Shown here piece by piece: positions 35,882-44,806 of a stretch of DNA of 64,000 bases. Positions within the stretch are counted from its first letter, which is position 1. The number at the start of each line of letters is the position of its first letter. The notes under the pieces are model-generated. The model did not search any database, was not told the DNA's origin, and saw only the letters and a list, made by a program, of their open reading frames with translations. The stretch is from Gemmata palustris. Lineage in GTDB: Bacteria > Planctomycetota > Planctomycetia > Gemmatales > Gemmataceae. A program made the translations under genes and the position numbers. The stretch is from contig NZ_JAGKQQ010000001.1 in NCBI RefSeq assembly GCF_017939745.1, positions 3,534,001 through 3,598,000 of the forward strand, written 5' to 3'.

Positions 35882-37495
35882 TTACTTCTTCTCGCTCGCC
35901 TCGGGGCGCGGGCCTGGCGGCGTAAAGTACAGTTCGTCCGACTGGAGCAGGTTCCCGACGTCCACCACCGCTTGCCACTGCCCGGTCAGTGCGGTGAGGT
36001 AATTCTGGAGCGCCTGAACGAGGTTCTGCTGCGCCACCACGATGTCGTTGAAGGATATCTTCCCGCGGGGTACGTCGTCGGGTTCCTGCTGGTACCGGCG
36101 AATCACCCCCTGGTACACCTGCGTGAGAGCCGGGAGCACCTTCTCGCGCAGGTTCGCCGCCGCGACCCGGTTCGACTCGTAGCGCCCCAGCGCGTCCGCC
36201 AGCCGGCTCACGAGGTCGTTTTCCGTCGCGGTGAGCGCGGCCGTGTTCGACGCGATCTGGAACTCGGCCGATCGAATGTTCCCCTGGTTCCGGTCGAACA
36301 CCGGCATCGGCAACCCGACCTGGAGGTTGAACTGATTCAACCGCGCGAGGTTGTCGTACTGGACGACGAGGTTGGTCGCGATGTCCGGCACCCGGTTGAG
36401 GCGCTGGAGCCGAAGATTAGTTTGCGCCTGGAGCAGACGGTTGCGAGCGGTCAGAATGTCCGTGTGCGCCTCCGCGATACGGACGCGGGCGGCGGCCGCG
36501 TCAATGACCGGGGGCGGCAGGTCGACCGACCCGGTCAGCGCGGCCGGGGCCAGGTCCGGTTGCCCCAGCGCGGCCGCCAGTTGCCTCCAGTTCGCGCGGT
36601 AATTGGCTTTGGCAAGCGCCAGTGCGTTCCGCGCCTGAACCGCCTGTGCGTACAACTGGAGCGGCTCGTACCCGGCCGCTTCCCCGGCCGCCACCTGGCG
36701 CAGTTGGAGCTGGTACACTTCGTCGGCCATCGCGACCAGCGCCGTGTTCACTTCGATGCCCTTGCGGGCCAGTTGCACCTGGAAGTAGCTCGAGCGGACG
36801 GCCGTGGACACGTCCATTTCGGACTTGCGGACGGCGACGTAAGCGTTGATGTAGTCGAACCGGGCCACGGCTTGCGCCAGGCTCAGTTTGCCGGGGAACT
36901 TGATGAGCTGATTCACGAACGCGCCCTGCTGCCCCGCGTTGTTCGCCGGGGCGTGCGGACCGGGAGTCACCTGGTCGGCCTCGTACCCGAGGGTCGGGTT
37001 CGGGTGGAGCCCGGCCTGGATCATCTGACCATACGCGACCCCGACGTCGGCGCTCGCGCGTTTCAGAACGGGGCTGTTCGCACGTGCCGTTTGCTGGAGA
37101 TCGGCCAGAGTGAGCGGCGCGCCGCCCGGGGCTTCGATGCTCCCAACGGGGACGGCCTCCGGGTACGCCTCGCGCACCAGTTTGAGCCGGTCCGCGGGGG
37201 GGGTGTCTTTGGTGAGCTTCGGCGGGCGCAACGGCGGTACTTCGGTGCCGGGGAACCCGGGAGGCAACTCGAAGGCGCGGGGGACTTTCCCCGGTTCCCC
37301 GCCCGGCGGTACGGGCGGCGTCATCTTCGGCGCGGAGCCCGGCGCAAGAAGCGCGGCCGTTCTCGCATCGAACCCGGAACTCGCGTCCGGGAGGTACCCG
37401 ACCGGCGGCGTGCGGTACATGCAGCCGGTCGCGGTCAGGGCCGCGGCCCCGGCCAATTGAACGGCCCGCAGCGACCACTTCCGATTCGCCATCAT
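35882..37495 (-). CDS. TolC-family outer-membrane lipoprotein (efflux)
   Basis: 537 residues; the start is one of two adjacent ATGs (37495 or 37492) after GGAGAACC. There is a lipoprotein signal (AVQLAGAAALTATGCMYRTP). After a Pro-rich linker (about 20-110), two TolC-type helical repeats are visible (SPVLKRASADVGVAYGQMIQ, LHPNPTLGYEADQV, GLPMPVFDRNQGNIRSAE, VAQQNLVQALQNYL). The NPxLG and GLPMPVFDRNQG motifs are typical of CusC/CzcC-type channel proteins of metal or drug efflux systems. No membrane-fusion or inner-membrane pump gene is in the window, so it is an orphan here. Confidence 0.9.
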   Translation of the reverse strand: MMANRKWSLRAVQLAGAAALTATGCMYRTPPVGYLPDASSGFDARTAALLAPGSAPKMTPPVPPGGEPGKVPRAFELPPGFPGTEVPPLRPPKLTKDTPPADRLKLVREAYPEAVPVGSIEAPGGAPLTLADLQQTARANSPVLKRASADVGVAYGQMIQAGLHPNPTLGYEADQVTPGPHAPANNAGQQGAFVNQLIKFPGKLSLAQAVARFDYINAYVAVRKSEMDVSTAVRSSYFQVQLARKGIEVNTALVAMADEVYQLQLRQVAAGEAAGYEPLQLYAQAVQARNALALAKANYRANWRQLAAALGQPDLAPAALTGSVDLPPPVIDAAAARVRIAEAHTDILTARNRLLQAQTNLRLQRLNRVPDIATNLVVQYDNLARLNQFNLQVGLPMPVFDRNQGNIRSAEFQIASNTAALTATENDLVSRLADALGRYESNRVAAANLREKVLPALTQVYQGVIRRYQQEPDDVPRGKISFNDIVVAQQNLVQALQNYLTALTGQWQAVVDVGNLLQSDELYFTPPGPRPEASEKK

Positions 37496-37920
37496 CGGTT
37501 CTCCAGCCGCACGAAACTCCACGTTTAATGATTAATCGGATTGCGCCGATCCGCTCCTTGATGCCGAATGCACTGATCCCAAAAGATAAACCGACCGGGG
37601 TAAATTGACCTGTGCAAACGCAAAACCCGCGTTTCGGGGCTTCTGTGGGATCTGGCGAGGCGGGGATTAGTGGGAGAAGTCGCCCGACGATCCTGGATAC
37701 TCCGTAGCCAGCAGTGGAAAAACAGTGCGCACGCGACGCCGCACCCCACAGAATCGTGGCGTTGAAAGCGTCTGAAAATCAGGCTTTTTGCTCGTGGGAA
37801 ATCTTGGTCCGGCGTTTGCCTTCATGACTCGCCTGACCCGATCGAGTTTGCTCCGCCCCGGACGCCTCCCCCGTCCCGCTATGCAGCTCTTGATGAACCA
37901 TCGTTTTTGTGGAGTGGCTC
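37496..37920. other. Intergenic region between divergent TolC and DUF1559 genes
   Basis: 425 bases with no supported gene. It holds the TolC promoter region (minus) and, at 37780-37920, a leader that is partly repeated upstream of the next DUF1559 gene. A small hairpin followed by TTTTT lies at about 37770-37791. Confidence 0.6.
37804..37819 (+). promoter_or_regulatory. Sigma-54-like promoter element, copy 1
   Basis: TTGGTCCGGCGTTTGC keeps the GG-N10-GC spacing and the TTGC -12 half. It is about 100 bases before the DUF1559 start and is identical to the element at 39051-39066. Confidence 0.45.
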
Positions 37921-38901
37921 ATGAATCGGCGTACTCGCCGCGCTTTTACGCTCATTGAGTTGTTGGTAGTGATTGCGATCATCGCGATCCTCATCGGCTT
38001 ACTCCTGCCCGCGGTCCAGAAGGTTCGTGAAGCCGCGGCCCGGATGAGCTGCCAGAACAATCTCAAGCAGATCGGGCTGGCGATGCACAATTACGAGTCG
38101 GCCAACGGCGGGTTGCCCCCGCGCCGGCTCGCCCCGGGGTGGGGAAACAAACCGAACCACGGGTGGGGGTCGATCATCCTCCCGTACATCGAACAGGGCA
38201 ACCTCGCGAACATCTTCAAACTGGAGTACGACTTCTACGACACGGTCAACCAGGCCGCCGTCGTGAACCCGCTCAAGCTCTATTTCTGTCCGTCCGCTCC
38301 GGGCGGGACCCGCACCGTTACGCTCGTGCGGGCCGCGTCCGCACCGTCCGCCAACCCCGACAAGTCCACCCCCATGACCTGCACGGGCGCCGCGAGCGAC
38401 TATTTCGCCCCGAACAGCGTCGCCATCGGCAACAACTCGGACGGCACCCCGATTTGGCCGTACAGCCAGAACACGCGGCAAGCGATGAACGACGGCGTGA
38501 TCTGCAAGCTCACCGCGATCTCGGACGGCACCTCGAACACCTGGCTCGTGTCCGAACAGGCCGGGCGCCCAGACCACTACATCCTGGGCAAGAAACAGGC
38601 GACCAACACGGGGCTGTCGAACGCCGACTGGTGGGGCATGTGGGCGTCGTTCAACATGCACGCCTACTGGACGTACACCGCGGACGGGTTAATCACATCT
38701 GGAAGCCAGCCGGGGCTCGGGTCCGCGCTCTCGTGTACGATCAACTGCAACAACAGCCAGGGCGTGTACGCCTTCCACACGGGCGGGGCGAACGTCGTGT
38801 TCGCCGACGGCTCGGTTCACTTCGTCACGTCGTCACTCTCCCCGCGGACGCTCGCCCAACTCGTGACCCGCGACGACGGGGAAGTGACCGGGAACTACTA
38901 A
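37921..38901 (+). CDS. DUF1559 protein with pilin-like N terminus
   Basis: 326 residues. The ATG at 37921 is preceded by GGAG at six bases; the GTG four codons earlier is part of that site. The start is a prepilin-type segment ([19 protein letters not shown]) with Ala, not Gly, before FTLIE. It has the usual [20 protein letters not shown] and ends with the H-x9-DG motif ([12 protein letters not shown]). It begins a run of three DUF1559 genes and shares its leader with the second. Confidence 0.92.
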   Translation: MNRRTRRAFTLIELLVVIAIIAILIGLLLPAVQKVREAAARMSCQNNLKQIGLAMHNYESANGGLPPRRLAPGWGNKPNHGWGSIILPYIEQGNLANIFKLEYDFYDTVNQAAVVNPLKLYFCPSAPGGTRTVTLVRAASAPSANPDKSTPMTCTGAASDYFAPNSVAIGNNSDGTPIWPYSQNTRQAMNDGVICKLTAISDGTSNTWLVSEQAGRPDHYILGKKQATNTGLSNADWWGMWASFNMHAYWTYTADGLITSGSQPGLGSALSCTINCNNSQGVYAFHTGGANVVFADGSVHFVTSSLSPRTLAQLVTRDDGEVTGNY

Positions 38902-39050
38902 CTCGCGGCTCCACGCGACCGAAGTTTCCGTCGGAGAGTACCGAATGTGCGGAAATCAGCAGTGGGCAAATAATGCCCGCCAGAGGGCCGAGTGATTTCG
39001 GAGGTGGCTCAGAAACGAGCCGAAAACCAGCCCTTTGCTCGTAAGCGGGG

Positions 39051-39066
39051 TTGGTCCGGCGTTTGC
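39051..39066 (+). promoter_or_regulatory. Sigma-54-like promoter element, copy 2
   Basis: TTGGTCCGGCGTTTGC, identical over 16 bases to the copy at 37804, about 112 bases before the next DUF1559 start. The flanking leader shares GAGTTTGCTCCGCC and GTGGAGTGGCTC with copy 1. Confidence 0.45.
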
Positions 39067-39177
39067 ATTCAACCAAGAACATTCACCATTTGAGAGTTTG
39101 CTCCGCCGCGGACGCTTCCACGTCCCGCAACGCAGCTCGACGGACCCCGTGTCGTCTTTCGTGACGTGGAGTGGCTC

Positions 39178-40209
39178 ATGAATCGGCCCGATCGCCGCGC
39201 GTTTACACTGATCGAGTTATTGGTGGTGATCGCGATCATCGCGATCCTCATCGGGTTGTTGCTCCCCGCGGTCCAGAAGGTGCGCGAGGCCGCGGCCCGG
39301 ATGTCGTGCAGCAACAACATGAAGCAGATCGGCCTCGCGTTTCACAACTTTGAGGGCACCAACGGCGGGTTCCCCTCCCGGCGCCTCGGTTTCGGCTCCG
39401 GCTCACCTTCCGGCGCGACACAACATGCGTGCGGCGGGTGGGGGCTGTTGATCCTCGCGTACATCGAGCAGAACGCGATCGCGCAGGCGTACAACTCGAA
39501 GTACGACTACTACGACCCGATCAACGCGAACCTCGTCACGCCCCAGATCAAGACGTTCCAGTGCCCGTCCACCGCGCCGGGACCGCGCCAGGTCAGCATC
39601 TCGGCGAAGGCCACGGCCGCGTCCGCCCGGTACGGGACCGACGGCGGCGTGGTCTACACCGCCACCGCCGGATCGAACGACTACATGACGTCCAACGGGT
39701 TCACGATGCCGACCACCGGCTACGGAACCGGCTGGGACCCGACCGTCAGTTCCAACCGACACCAAGCCGTTGACGACGACGTTTACATCAAGATTTCGCA
39801 GATCAGCGACGGGCTGTCGAACACGGTCGTGGTGTTCGAGCAGGCGGGGCGCCCGCAGAAGTGGCAGCGCGGCAAGAAGTACGGCGACGAGACCTCACCG
39901 GCCGGGTCGAACACCCGCGGCACCTGGGCCGGCTACGGGTCGATCGCCATCTACACCTACAACCCCGGCAGCCTGGACGCCACAACCGGACTCATGACAC
40001 AGACCTCGGCGAACTCCCCCACGGCCGGCGACCTCCTCTCGTGCGTCATCAACTGCGACAACCAGCAGGGCATTTACTCCTTCCACGGCCAGGGGGCGAC
40101 CGTCCTCCTCGGCGACGGCTCGGTGCGCTTCCTGAACTCCAGCGTGAGCGGGCGCACGATGGGCCAGTTGCTCATCCGCGACGACGGCGAAGTCCTCAAT
40201 AACTTCTAA
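39178..40209 (+). CDS. DUF1559 protein with pilin-like N terminus
   Basis: 343 residues from the ATG at 39178, with the same GTGGAGTGGCTC binding region as the previous gene. N-terminal [20 protein letters not shown], then [20 protein letters not shown], then the C-terminal H-x9-DG motif ([12 protein letters not shown]). It is close to the previous DUF1559 over the first 60 residues and diverges later, consistent with an older tandem duplication that included the leader. A small lipoprotein follows after 20 bases. Confidence 0.92.
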   Translation: MNRPDRRAFTLIELLVVIAIIAILIGLLLPAVQKVREAAARMSCSNNMKQIGLAFHNFEGTNGGFPSRRLGFGSGSPSGATQHACGGWGLLILAYIEQNAIAQAYNSKYDYYDPINANLVTPQIKTFQCPSTAPGPRQVSISAKATAASARYGTDGGVVYTATAGSNDYMTSNGFTMPTTGYGTGWDPTVSSNRHQAVDDDVYIKISQISDGLSNTVVVFEQAGRPQKWQRGKKYGDETSPAGSNTRGTWAGYGSIAIYTYNPGSLDATTGLMTQTSANSPTAGDLLSCVINCDNQQGIYSFHGQGATVLLGDGSVRFLNSSVSGRTMGQLLIRDDGEVLNNF

Positions 40210-40229
40210 CGCTTGTGGGGCATTCCTCA

Positions 40230-40658
40230 ATGACGAGGCGACTGTTCGGCAATGTGATTTGGTGCGCGATCCTCACGAACTTCGGGTGCGATTCCAAAGC
40301 GCCGCCCACGCCCGCGACGACGCCAGTAAAAGGACAGATTCTGGTGCAGGGGAAAGGTGTTGCGGGCGCCCGCGTGGTGTTCCACCCGCAGTTCGATGTC
40401 GGCGCGGTGAAGTTCGCGCCCGGGGCGACCACCGATAAAGAGGGGCGGTTCCAACTCGGCTCGGCCGGCCCGTCGGACGGCGCCCCGGTCGGCGAGTACG
40501 CGGTCACCTTCACGTGGCCAGAACCGACGAAGAACCCGGACGAGGGCGACCTCCAGGTGGACCGCTGGCGGAACAAGTACAACGACCCGGCCAAGAGCAA
40601 GTGGAAGATCACGATCAAAGAAGGCGACAACCAGCTCGAGCCGTTCAAGATCGATTAA
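40230..40658 (+). CDS. Small lipoprotein with carboxypeptidase-regulatory-like fold
   Basis: 142 residues from the ATG at 40230; a GTG at 40215 would add five residues. The N terminus ends in a possible lipobox (WCAILTNFGCDSK). The mature part (KGQILVQGKGVAGARVVFHP, DKEGRFQLGSA, GEYAVTFTWPEP) is the beta-sandwich pattern often placed after DUF1559 genes in planctomycetes. It lies between two DUF1559 genes with 20-base gaps on both sides, so it is probably in their operon. Confidence 0.82.
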   Translation: MTRRLFGNVIWCAILTNFGCDSKAPPTPATTPVKGQILVQGKGVAGARVVFHPQFDVGAVKFAPGATTDKEGRFQLGSAGPSDGAPVGEYAVTFTWPEPTKNPDEGDLQVDRWRNKYNDPAKSKWKITIKEGDNQLEPFKID

Positions 40659-40678
40659 GTATTACGGGAGCACGAACG

Positions 40679-41647
40679 ATGCGCAGAGGTCTCACTCGAA
40701 TCGAACTCGTCGCGACGACGGGGATGCTTCTTCTAAGCGCGGGCTTGTTCCTGCCGCGGTTGCAGGCGGCCCGTGCGGACGCGGCCCGCACCCAGTGTAC
40801 GGACAATCTCCGCAGACTCGGGCAGGGCTTCGCGGAGTTCGAGAAGGTCCACGGCGGGTTGCCCCCGCGCCGCGGGGGGTTCAACAACGGCGCTCCGTAC
40901 AGCGGGTGGGGGGCCTACATCCTGCCGTACCTCGGCGAAGAATCCGTCGCGAAGAAGTACAACCCCAAGGTCGACTTCTTCGATCCCGCGAACAAGGCCG
41001 CGGCCGAAACGCAAGTGAAGCCGTTCCTGTGCCCCGCGTCCCCCGGCGAGCGCACGATCACGATCCAGTCGCAAGCGTCCACGAAGTCCGAGAACGCGGA
41101 CAAGGACACGGTTTTTACCACGAAGGCCGCGGCGTGCGACTACATCTCGTCCAACGGCGTGCTGATGACCCGCGGCGGGTACGGGTTGAACGCGAACACC
41201 ACCGACCAGATGATCGGCAACCAGCGCCAGCCGATGAGCGACAACGACTTCGTGCCGCTCGCGAAGGTCACCGACGGGTTGTCGTGTACGCTGCTCCTGA
41301 TCGAACAAGCCGGGCGCCCGAACGTGTGGCGCAACGGGAAGAAGAAGGACAGCGACGGCCAGTTCGGGATGAGCCCGAACGCCCGCGGCGCGTGGGCCGG
41401 GTGGGGGTCGATCGCGTTCGGGCCGGCCGACGCGAAAACCGGCGAGAACCCGGGCCGGGGGGATTCCACCGACTGCACGGTCAACTGCAACAACTGGTTC
41501 GGGGTCTACGGGTTCCACACCGCCGGGGCGAACGTGCTGATGTGCGACGGGGCCGTGCGGTTCGTCGGCACGAAGCTCGACCCGCTCACGTTCGCGTACC
41601 TCACGCTCCGCGACGACGGGCACCTGATCTCCCCGAACGACTACTAG
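40679..41647 (+). CDS. DUF1559 protein with degenerate pilin-like N terminus
   Basis: 322 residues from the ATG at 40679 (GGGAG eight bases before). The N terminus (RRGLTRIELVATTGMLLLSA) keeps the hydrophobic helix and IEL, but FTLIE is changed to LTRIE. The body matches DUF1559 (TQCTDNLRRLGQGFAEFEKV, LPPRRGGFNNG) and the end has the H-x9-DG motif (HTAGANVLMCDG). A prepilin peptidase may not recognise it. It closes the DUF1559 run and is followed by inverted and direct repeats. Confidence 0.9.
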   Translation: MRRGLTRIELVATTGMLLLSAGLFLPRLQAARADAARTQCTDNLRRLGQGFAEFEKVHGGLPPRRGGFNNGAPYSGWGAYILPYLGEESVAKKYNPKVDFFDPANKAAAETQVKPFLCPASPGERTITIQSQASTKSENADKDTVFTTKAAACDYISSNGVLMTRGGYGLNANTTDQMIGNQRQPMSDNDFVPLAKVTDGLSCTLLLIEQAGRPNVWRNGKKKDSDGQFGMSPNARGAWAGWGSIAFGPADAKTGENPGRGDSTDCTVNCNNWFGVYGFHTAGANVLMCDGAVRFVGTKLDPLTFAYLTLRDDGHLISPNDY

Positions 41648-41673
41648 TGCGCGTTCGGAAACGGCGTCGACCG

Positions 41674-41814
41674 AACGAGCCGCGACCGCAAGGGAGCGGG
41701 GTATTTCGTAGTCGGAGACCGCTCCCTTGCGGTCGCGGCTCGTTGAACGCGATTCAGGTACTTCGTAGTCGCAGACCGCTCCCTTGCGGTCGCGGCTCGT
41801 TAAACGCGATTCAG
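41674..41814. repeat. 26-bp inverted repeat plus 54-bp direct repeats
   Basis: The arms 41674-41699 and 41719-41744 are perfectly complementary over 26 bases (contains CGCGACCGCAAGGGAGCGG). The right arm lies in a 54-base unit (41704-41757) that is repeated at 41761-41814 with about three differences. Only the left arm is unpaired with a second copy. It lies between the DUF1559 run and the next operon. Confidence 0.85.
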
Positions 41815-41872
41815 TCTCGAACGATTTCTAACTTCGATGCACTCCACTGGCGAACCGGAGACCGGCGCACCA

Positions 41873-43414
41873 ATGCGATACCACCGATACCTGCTCCCGC
41901 TCGTCGCCGCGGTCGCGTGGCCGGCCGCACTCGGCGCGGCGGAACCACCGGACCCGGCGAAGCTCGCGGCGCTCATTGACGGGCGCCTGAGTTCCGAATG
42001 GCAGAAGGCCGGCGTGAAGCCCGCACCGGTCATTGACGACGCGGCCTTTCTGCGCCGGTCCACGCTCGATTTGAGCGGGCGCATCCCCACCGCGGCGGAA
42101 GTGCGCGAGTTCCTCGCGGATACTTCCCCCGACAAGCGCGCGAAACTCGCCACCCGGCTCATCGACTCCGGCGGCCACACGCGCCACATGGCCACGTTCT
42201 GGCGCCGCACCTGGGTGCCCCAAGCCGACACCGCGGAGTTCGCGCGGCTCGCGGACGATTTCGAGTCGTGGGTCGCGGCGCGGGTGCAAGAAAACGCCCC
42301 CTACGACCGCATCGTGCGCGAGCTGCTCACGCTCCCCGAGTCCGCCGGGAACCGGCGCGGCGCGGTCACCCCGGTCGGGTTCTACGCGGCCAGCGAGAGC
42401 AAGCCGGAAAACCTCGCGGCCAACGCCACGCGGTCCTTCCTGGGTGTGAACCTCGATTGCGCGCAGTGCCACAACCACCCGTTCGCGCGCTGGACCCGCG
42501 ACCAGTTCTGGCAGACGGCCGCGTTCTTCGCCCCGCCGACGAAGGACAAGTCCGGCAAGGCGGTGCCCCCGGAACTGATGATCCCCAACACGAAGAAGTC
42601 ACTCGCGCCCGAACTGCTCGACGGCGCGGAGGTGAAGTGGCCGGAGGCACTGGCGTCCGACACCGGGCGCAAGCTGCTCGCGGACTGGCTGACCGCGAAG
42701 GACAATCCGTACTTCGCCAGGAACGCGGTGAACCGCCTCTGGGCGCACATTTACGGCACGGCGCTTGTGGAGCCGCTCGACGACCTGAGCGGCGACAGCG
42801 GCAACACCGGCTACCACGCGGAACTACTGAAGGAACTCGCCGATGCGTTTGCGACCAGCGGGTTCGACCTGAAGTACATCACCCGCGCGCTGGTGCTCAC
42901 GAAAGCGTACCAGCTCTCCGCACTGACCCGCGAAGACGCCCCCGCGGACCCGCGGCTGTTCGCACGAATGCCCATTCGCGGGTTAACGGGCGAGCAGCTC
43001 TACGACAGCCTCCGCACGGCCGCGGGGCTCCCGCCGGAGCGCGCGGATACGGGGCGCGGACTGGGTCTGGAGGGACGTAAGAGGTTCGCGGCGCAGTTCC
43101 GCGTCGAGCGCCCGGTGACGGCCGAGCGGTCGATTACACAGGCCCTCTCGATGATGAACGGCCGACTCACGACCGACCTCACGGACCTCACGAAGAACCC
43201 GACCCTCGGCGGGGTGGCCAGCGCCCCGTTCCTCGACACGCGGGGCAAGGTCGAAACACTGTTCCTGGCGGCAATCGGGCGCGAGCCGACCGCGAAGGAA
43301 TCGAAGACCATGATCGATTTCGTTGAAGGATCCACGGAATCGGAACGCGAGCGCGCCCTCGGCGACGTGTTCTGGGCGCTCGTCAACAGCACCGAGTTCA
43401 ACACGAATCATTAA
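41873..43414 (+). CDS. DUF1549/DUF1553 protein without the cytochrome domain
   Basis: 513 residues from the ATG at 41873. There is a signal peptide (HRYLLPLVAAVAWPAALGAA). DUF1549 starts at once (AALIDGRLSSEWQK) and contains CAQCHNHPFARW near residue 196, which may bind haem. DUF1553 follows (NPYFARNAVNRLWAHIYGTA, DLKYITRALVLTKAYQLSAL). Unlike the gene at 9075 it has no PSCyt1 domain. It is paired with the DUF1501 gene 75 bases downstream and an EF-hand gene after that. Confidence 0.92.
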   Translation: MRYHRYLLPLVAAVAWPAALGAAEPPDPAKLAALIDGRLSSEWQKAGVKPAPVIDDAAFLRRSTLDLSGRIPTAAEVREFLADTSPDKRAKLATRLIDSGGHTRHMATFWRRTWVPQADTAEFARLADDFESWVAARVQENAPYDRIVRELLTLPESAGNRRGAVTPVGFYAASESKPENLAANATRSFLGVNLDCAQCHNHPFARWTRDQFWQTAAFFAPPTKDKSGKAVPPELMIPNTKKSLAPELLDGAEVKWPEALASDTGRKLLADWLTAKDNPYFARNAVNRLWAHIYGTALVEPLDDLSGDSGNTGYHAELLKELADAFATSGFDLKYITRALVLTKAYQLSALTREDAPADPRLFARMPIRGLTGEQLYDSLRTAAGLPPERADTGRGLGLEGRKRFAAQFRVERPVTAERSITQALSMMNGRLTTDLTDLTKNPTLGGVASAPFLDTRGKVETLFLAAIGREPTAKESKTMIDFVEGSTESERERALGDVFWALVNSTEFNTNH

Positions 43415-43489
43415 CCGCCAGCACGGAACCGCGAGGGTTTGACGCCCGCGATTCCGCACTGATAACTGAACCAAATGAGGAGCGATTTC

Positions 43490-44806
43490 ATGTTTTCACT
43501 CCGCGTCCCGCGTTCCGCCCTTCGCGCCGGGCCGTCGCGCCGCGACTGCTTGCGCCTCTCCGCTCTTGGTGCCATCGGCGCGTCACAATCCGGTTGGCTG
43601 CAAGCGCTCGCGGCCGACGCCACGGCCACCCCGAAAAAGCACAAGTCGGTCATTCTGCTGTGGATGAACGGCGGACCGGCCACCATCGATATGTGGGACT
43701 TGAAGCCGGGCCACGACAACGGCGGGCCGTTCAAGGAAATCGACACGGCCGCGCCCGGGGTGAAGTTCAGCGAGCACATGCCGAACCTGGCGAAGCGCGC
43801 GAAAGAACTCGCGATCGTCCGCTCGATGGCGACCCGTGAGGGGGATCACGCCCGCGCCCGGCTCGTCGGCCTGACCGGGTACACGCCGCAAGGCGCGATT
43901 CAGTTCCCCGCGCTCGGCTCGCTCGTCGCGCACGAGTTCGACGACCCCAGAGCCGATCTGCCGGGGTTCGTGAGCGTCGGCGGGCGCACGGGCGACATCG
44001 GCGGCGGGTTCCTCGGGCCGCGGTTCGCGCCGCTCGTCGTGGGCGGCGACCGCGGTTTCGGCGCCCCGGCCACGGAACTGAAGGTGCCGGACCTGGAGCG
44101 CCCCGCGGGCGTCACCACCGAGGTCCACACGAAGCGCCTCGACTTGCTCTCCGGGTTGGAGAAGGATTTCGCGCCCGGTAAGGGGCACCCGGTCGCGGAA
44201 ACGATGAAGGCCGCGACCGACCGCGCCGTGCGCCTGATGCGCCCGGAAGCGGCCGCCGCGTTCCGACTCGAGGACGAGAAGGCCGCCGTGCGCGAAGCCT
44301 ACGGCCGCGGCACGTTCGCACAGGGGTGCCTGCTCGCCCGGCGCTTGGTCGAGCGCGGGGTCTCGTTCGTCGAGGTCACGCTCGACGGGTGGGACACGCA
44401 CAACAACAACTTCGAGCGCGTGAAGACGCTTTCCGGCACGCTCGACACCGCATTCGCGGCGCTACTGGCCGACCTGAAGGACCGCGGGCTGCTCGATAGC
44501 ACGCTCGTGGTGTGCCAGGGCGAGTTCGGCCGCACGCCGAAGGTCAACGGCCAGACCGGGCGCGACCACTGGCCCACGTCGTGGGCCGCGGTGCTCGCCG
44601 GTGCGGGAATTAAGGGCGGGCAGGTGGTCGGTAAGACGAGCGCCGACGGCACCGCGGTCGAAAGCGAACCGACCCGGACGCCGGACCTGATCGCGACTGT
44701 CGTAAAGGCCATCGGGCTCGACCCGATGAAGCAGAACATGTCGAACGTGAGCCGGCCCATCCGCCTCGCCGACCCGGTCGCCAAGCCGATCAAGGAGCTA
44801 CTGTGA
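43490..44806 (+). CDS. DUF1501 (sulfatase-fold) exported protein
   Basis: 438 residues. The ATG at 43490 is eight bases after AGGAG; the ATG at 43475 lies before that site. A Tat-like signal is present (SRRDCLRLSALGAIGASQSG). Core motifs match DUF1501: ILLWMNGGPATIDMWDLKPG, LDGWDTHNNN, VVCQGEFGRTPKVN, GRDHWPTSW. It is the partner of the DUF1549/DUF1553 gene upstream, and its stop overlaps the start of the EF-hand gene (GTGA). Confidence 0.92.
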   Translation: MFSLRVPRSALRAGPSRRDCLRLSALGAIGASQSGWLQALAADATATPKKHKSVILLWMNGGPATIDMWDLKPGHDNGGPFKEIDTAAPGVKFSEHMPNLAKRAKELAIVRSMATREGDHARARLVGLTGYTPQGAIQFPALGSLVAHEFDDPRADLPGFVSVGGRTGDIGGGFLGPRFAPLVVGGDRGFGAPATELKVPDLERPAGVTTEVHTKRLDLLSGLEKDFAPGKGHPVAETMKAATDRAVRLMRPEAAAAFRLEDEKAAVREAYGRGTFAQGCLLARRLVERGVSFVEVTLDGWDTHNNNFERVKTLSGTLDTAFAALLADLKDRGLLDSTLVVCQGEFGRTPKVNGQTGRDHWPTSWAAVLAGAGIKGGQVVGKTSADGTAVESEPTRTPDLIATVVKAIGLDPMKQNMSNVSRPIRLADPVAKPIKELL

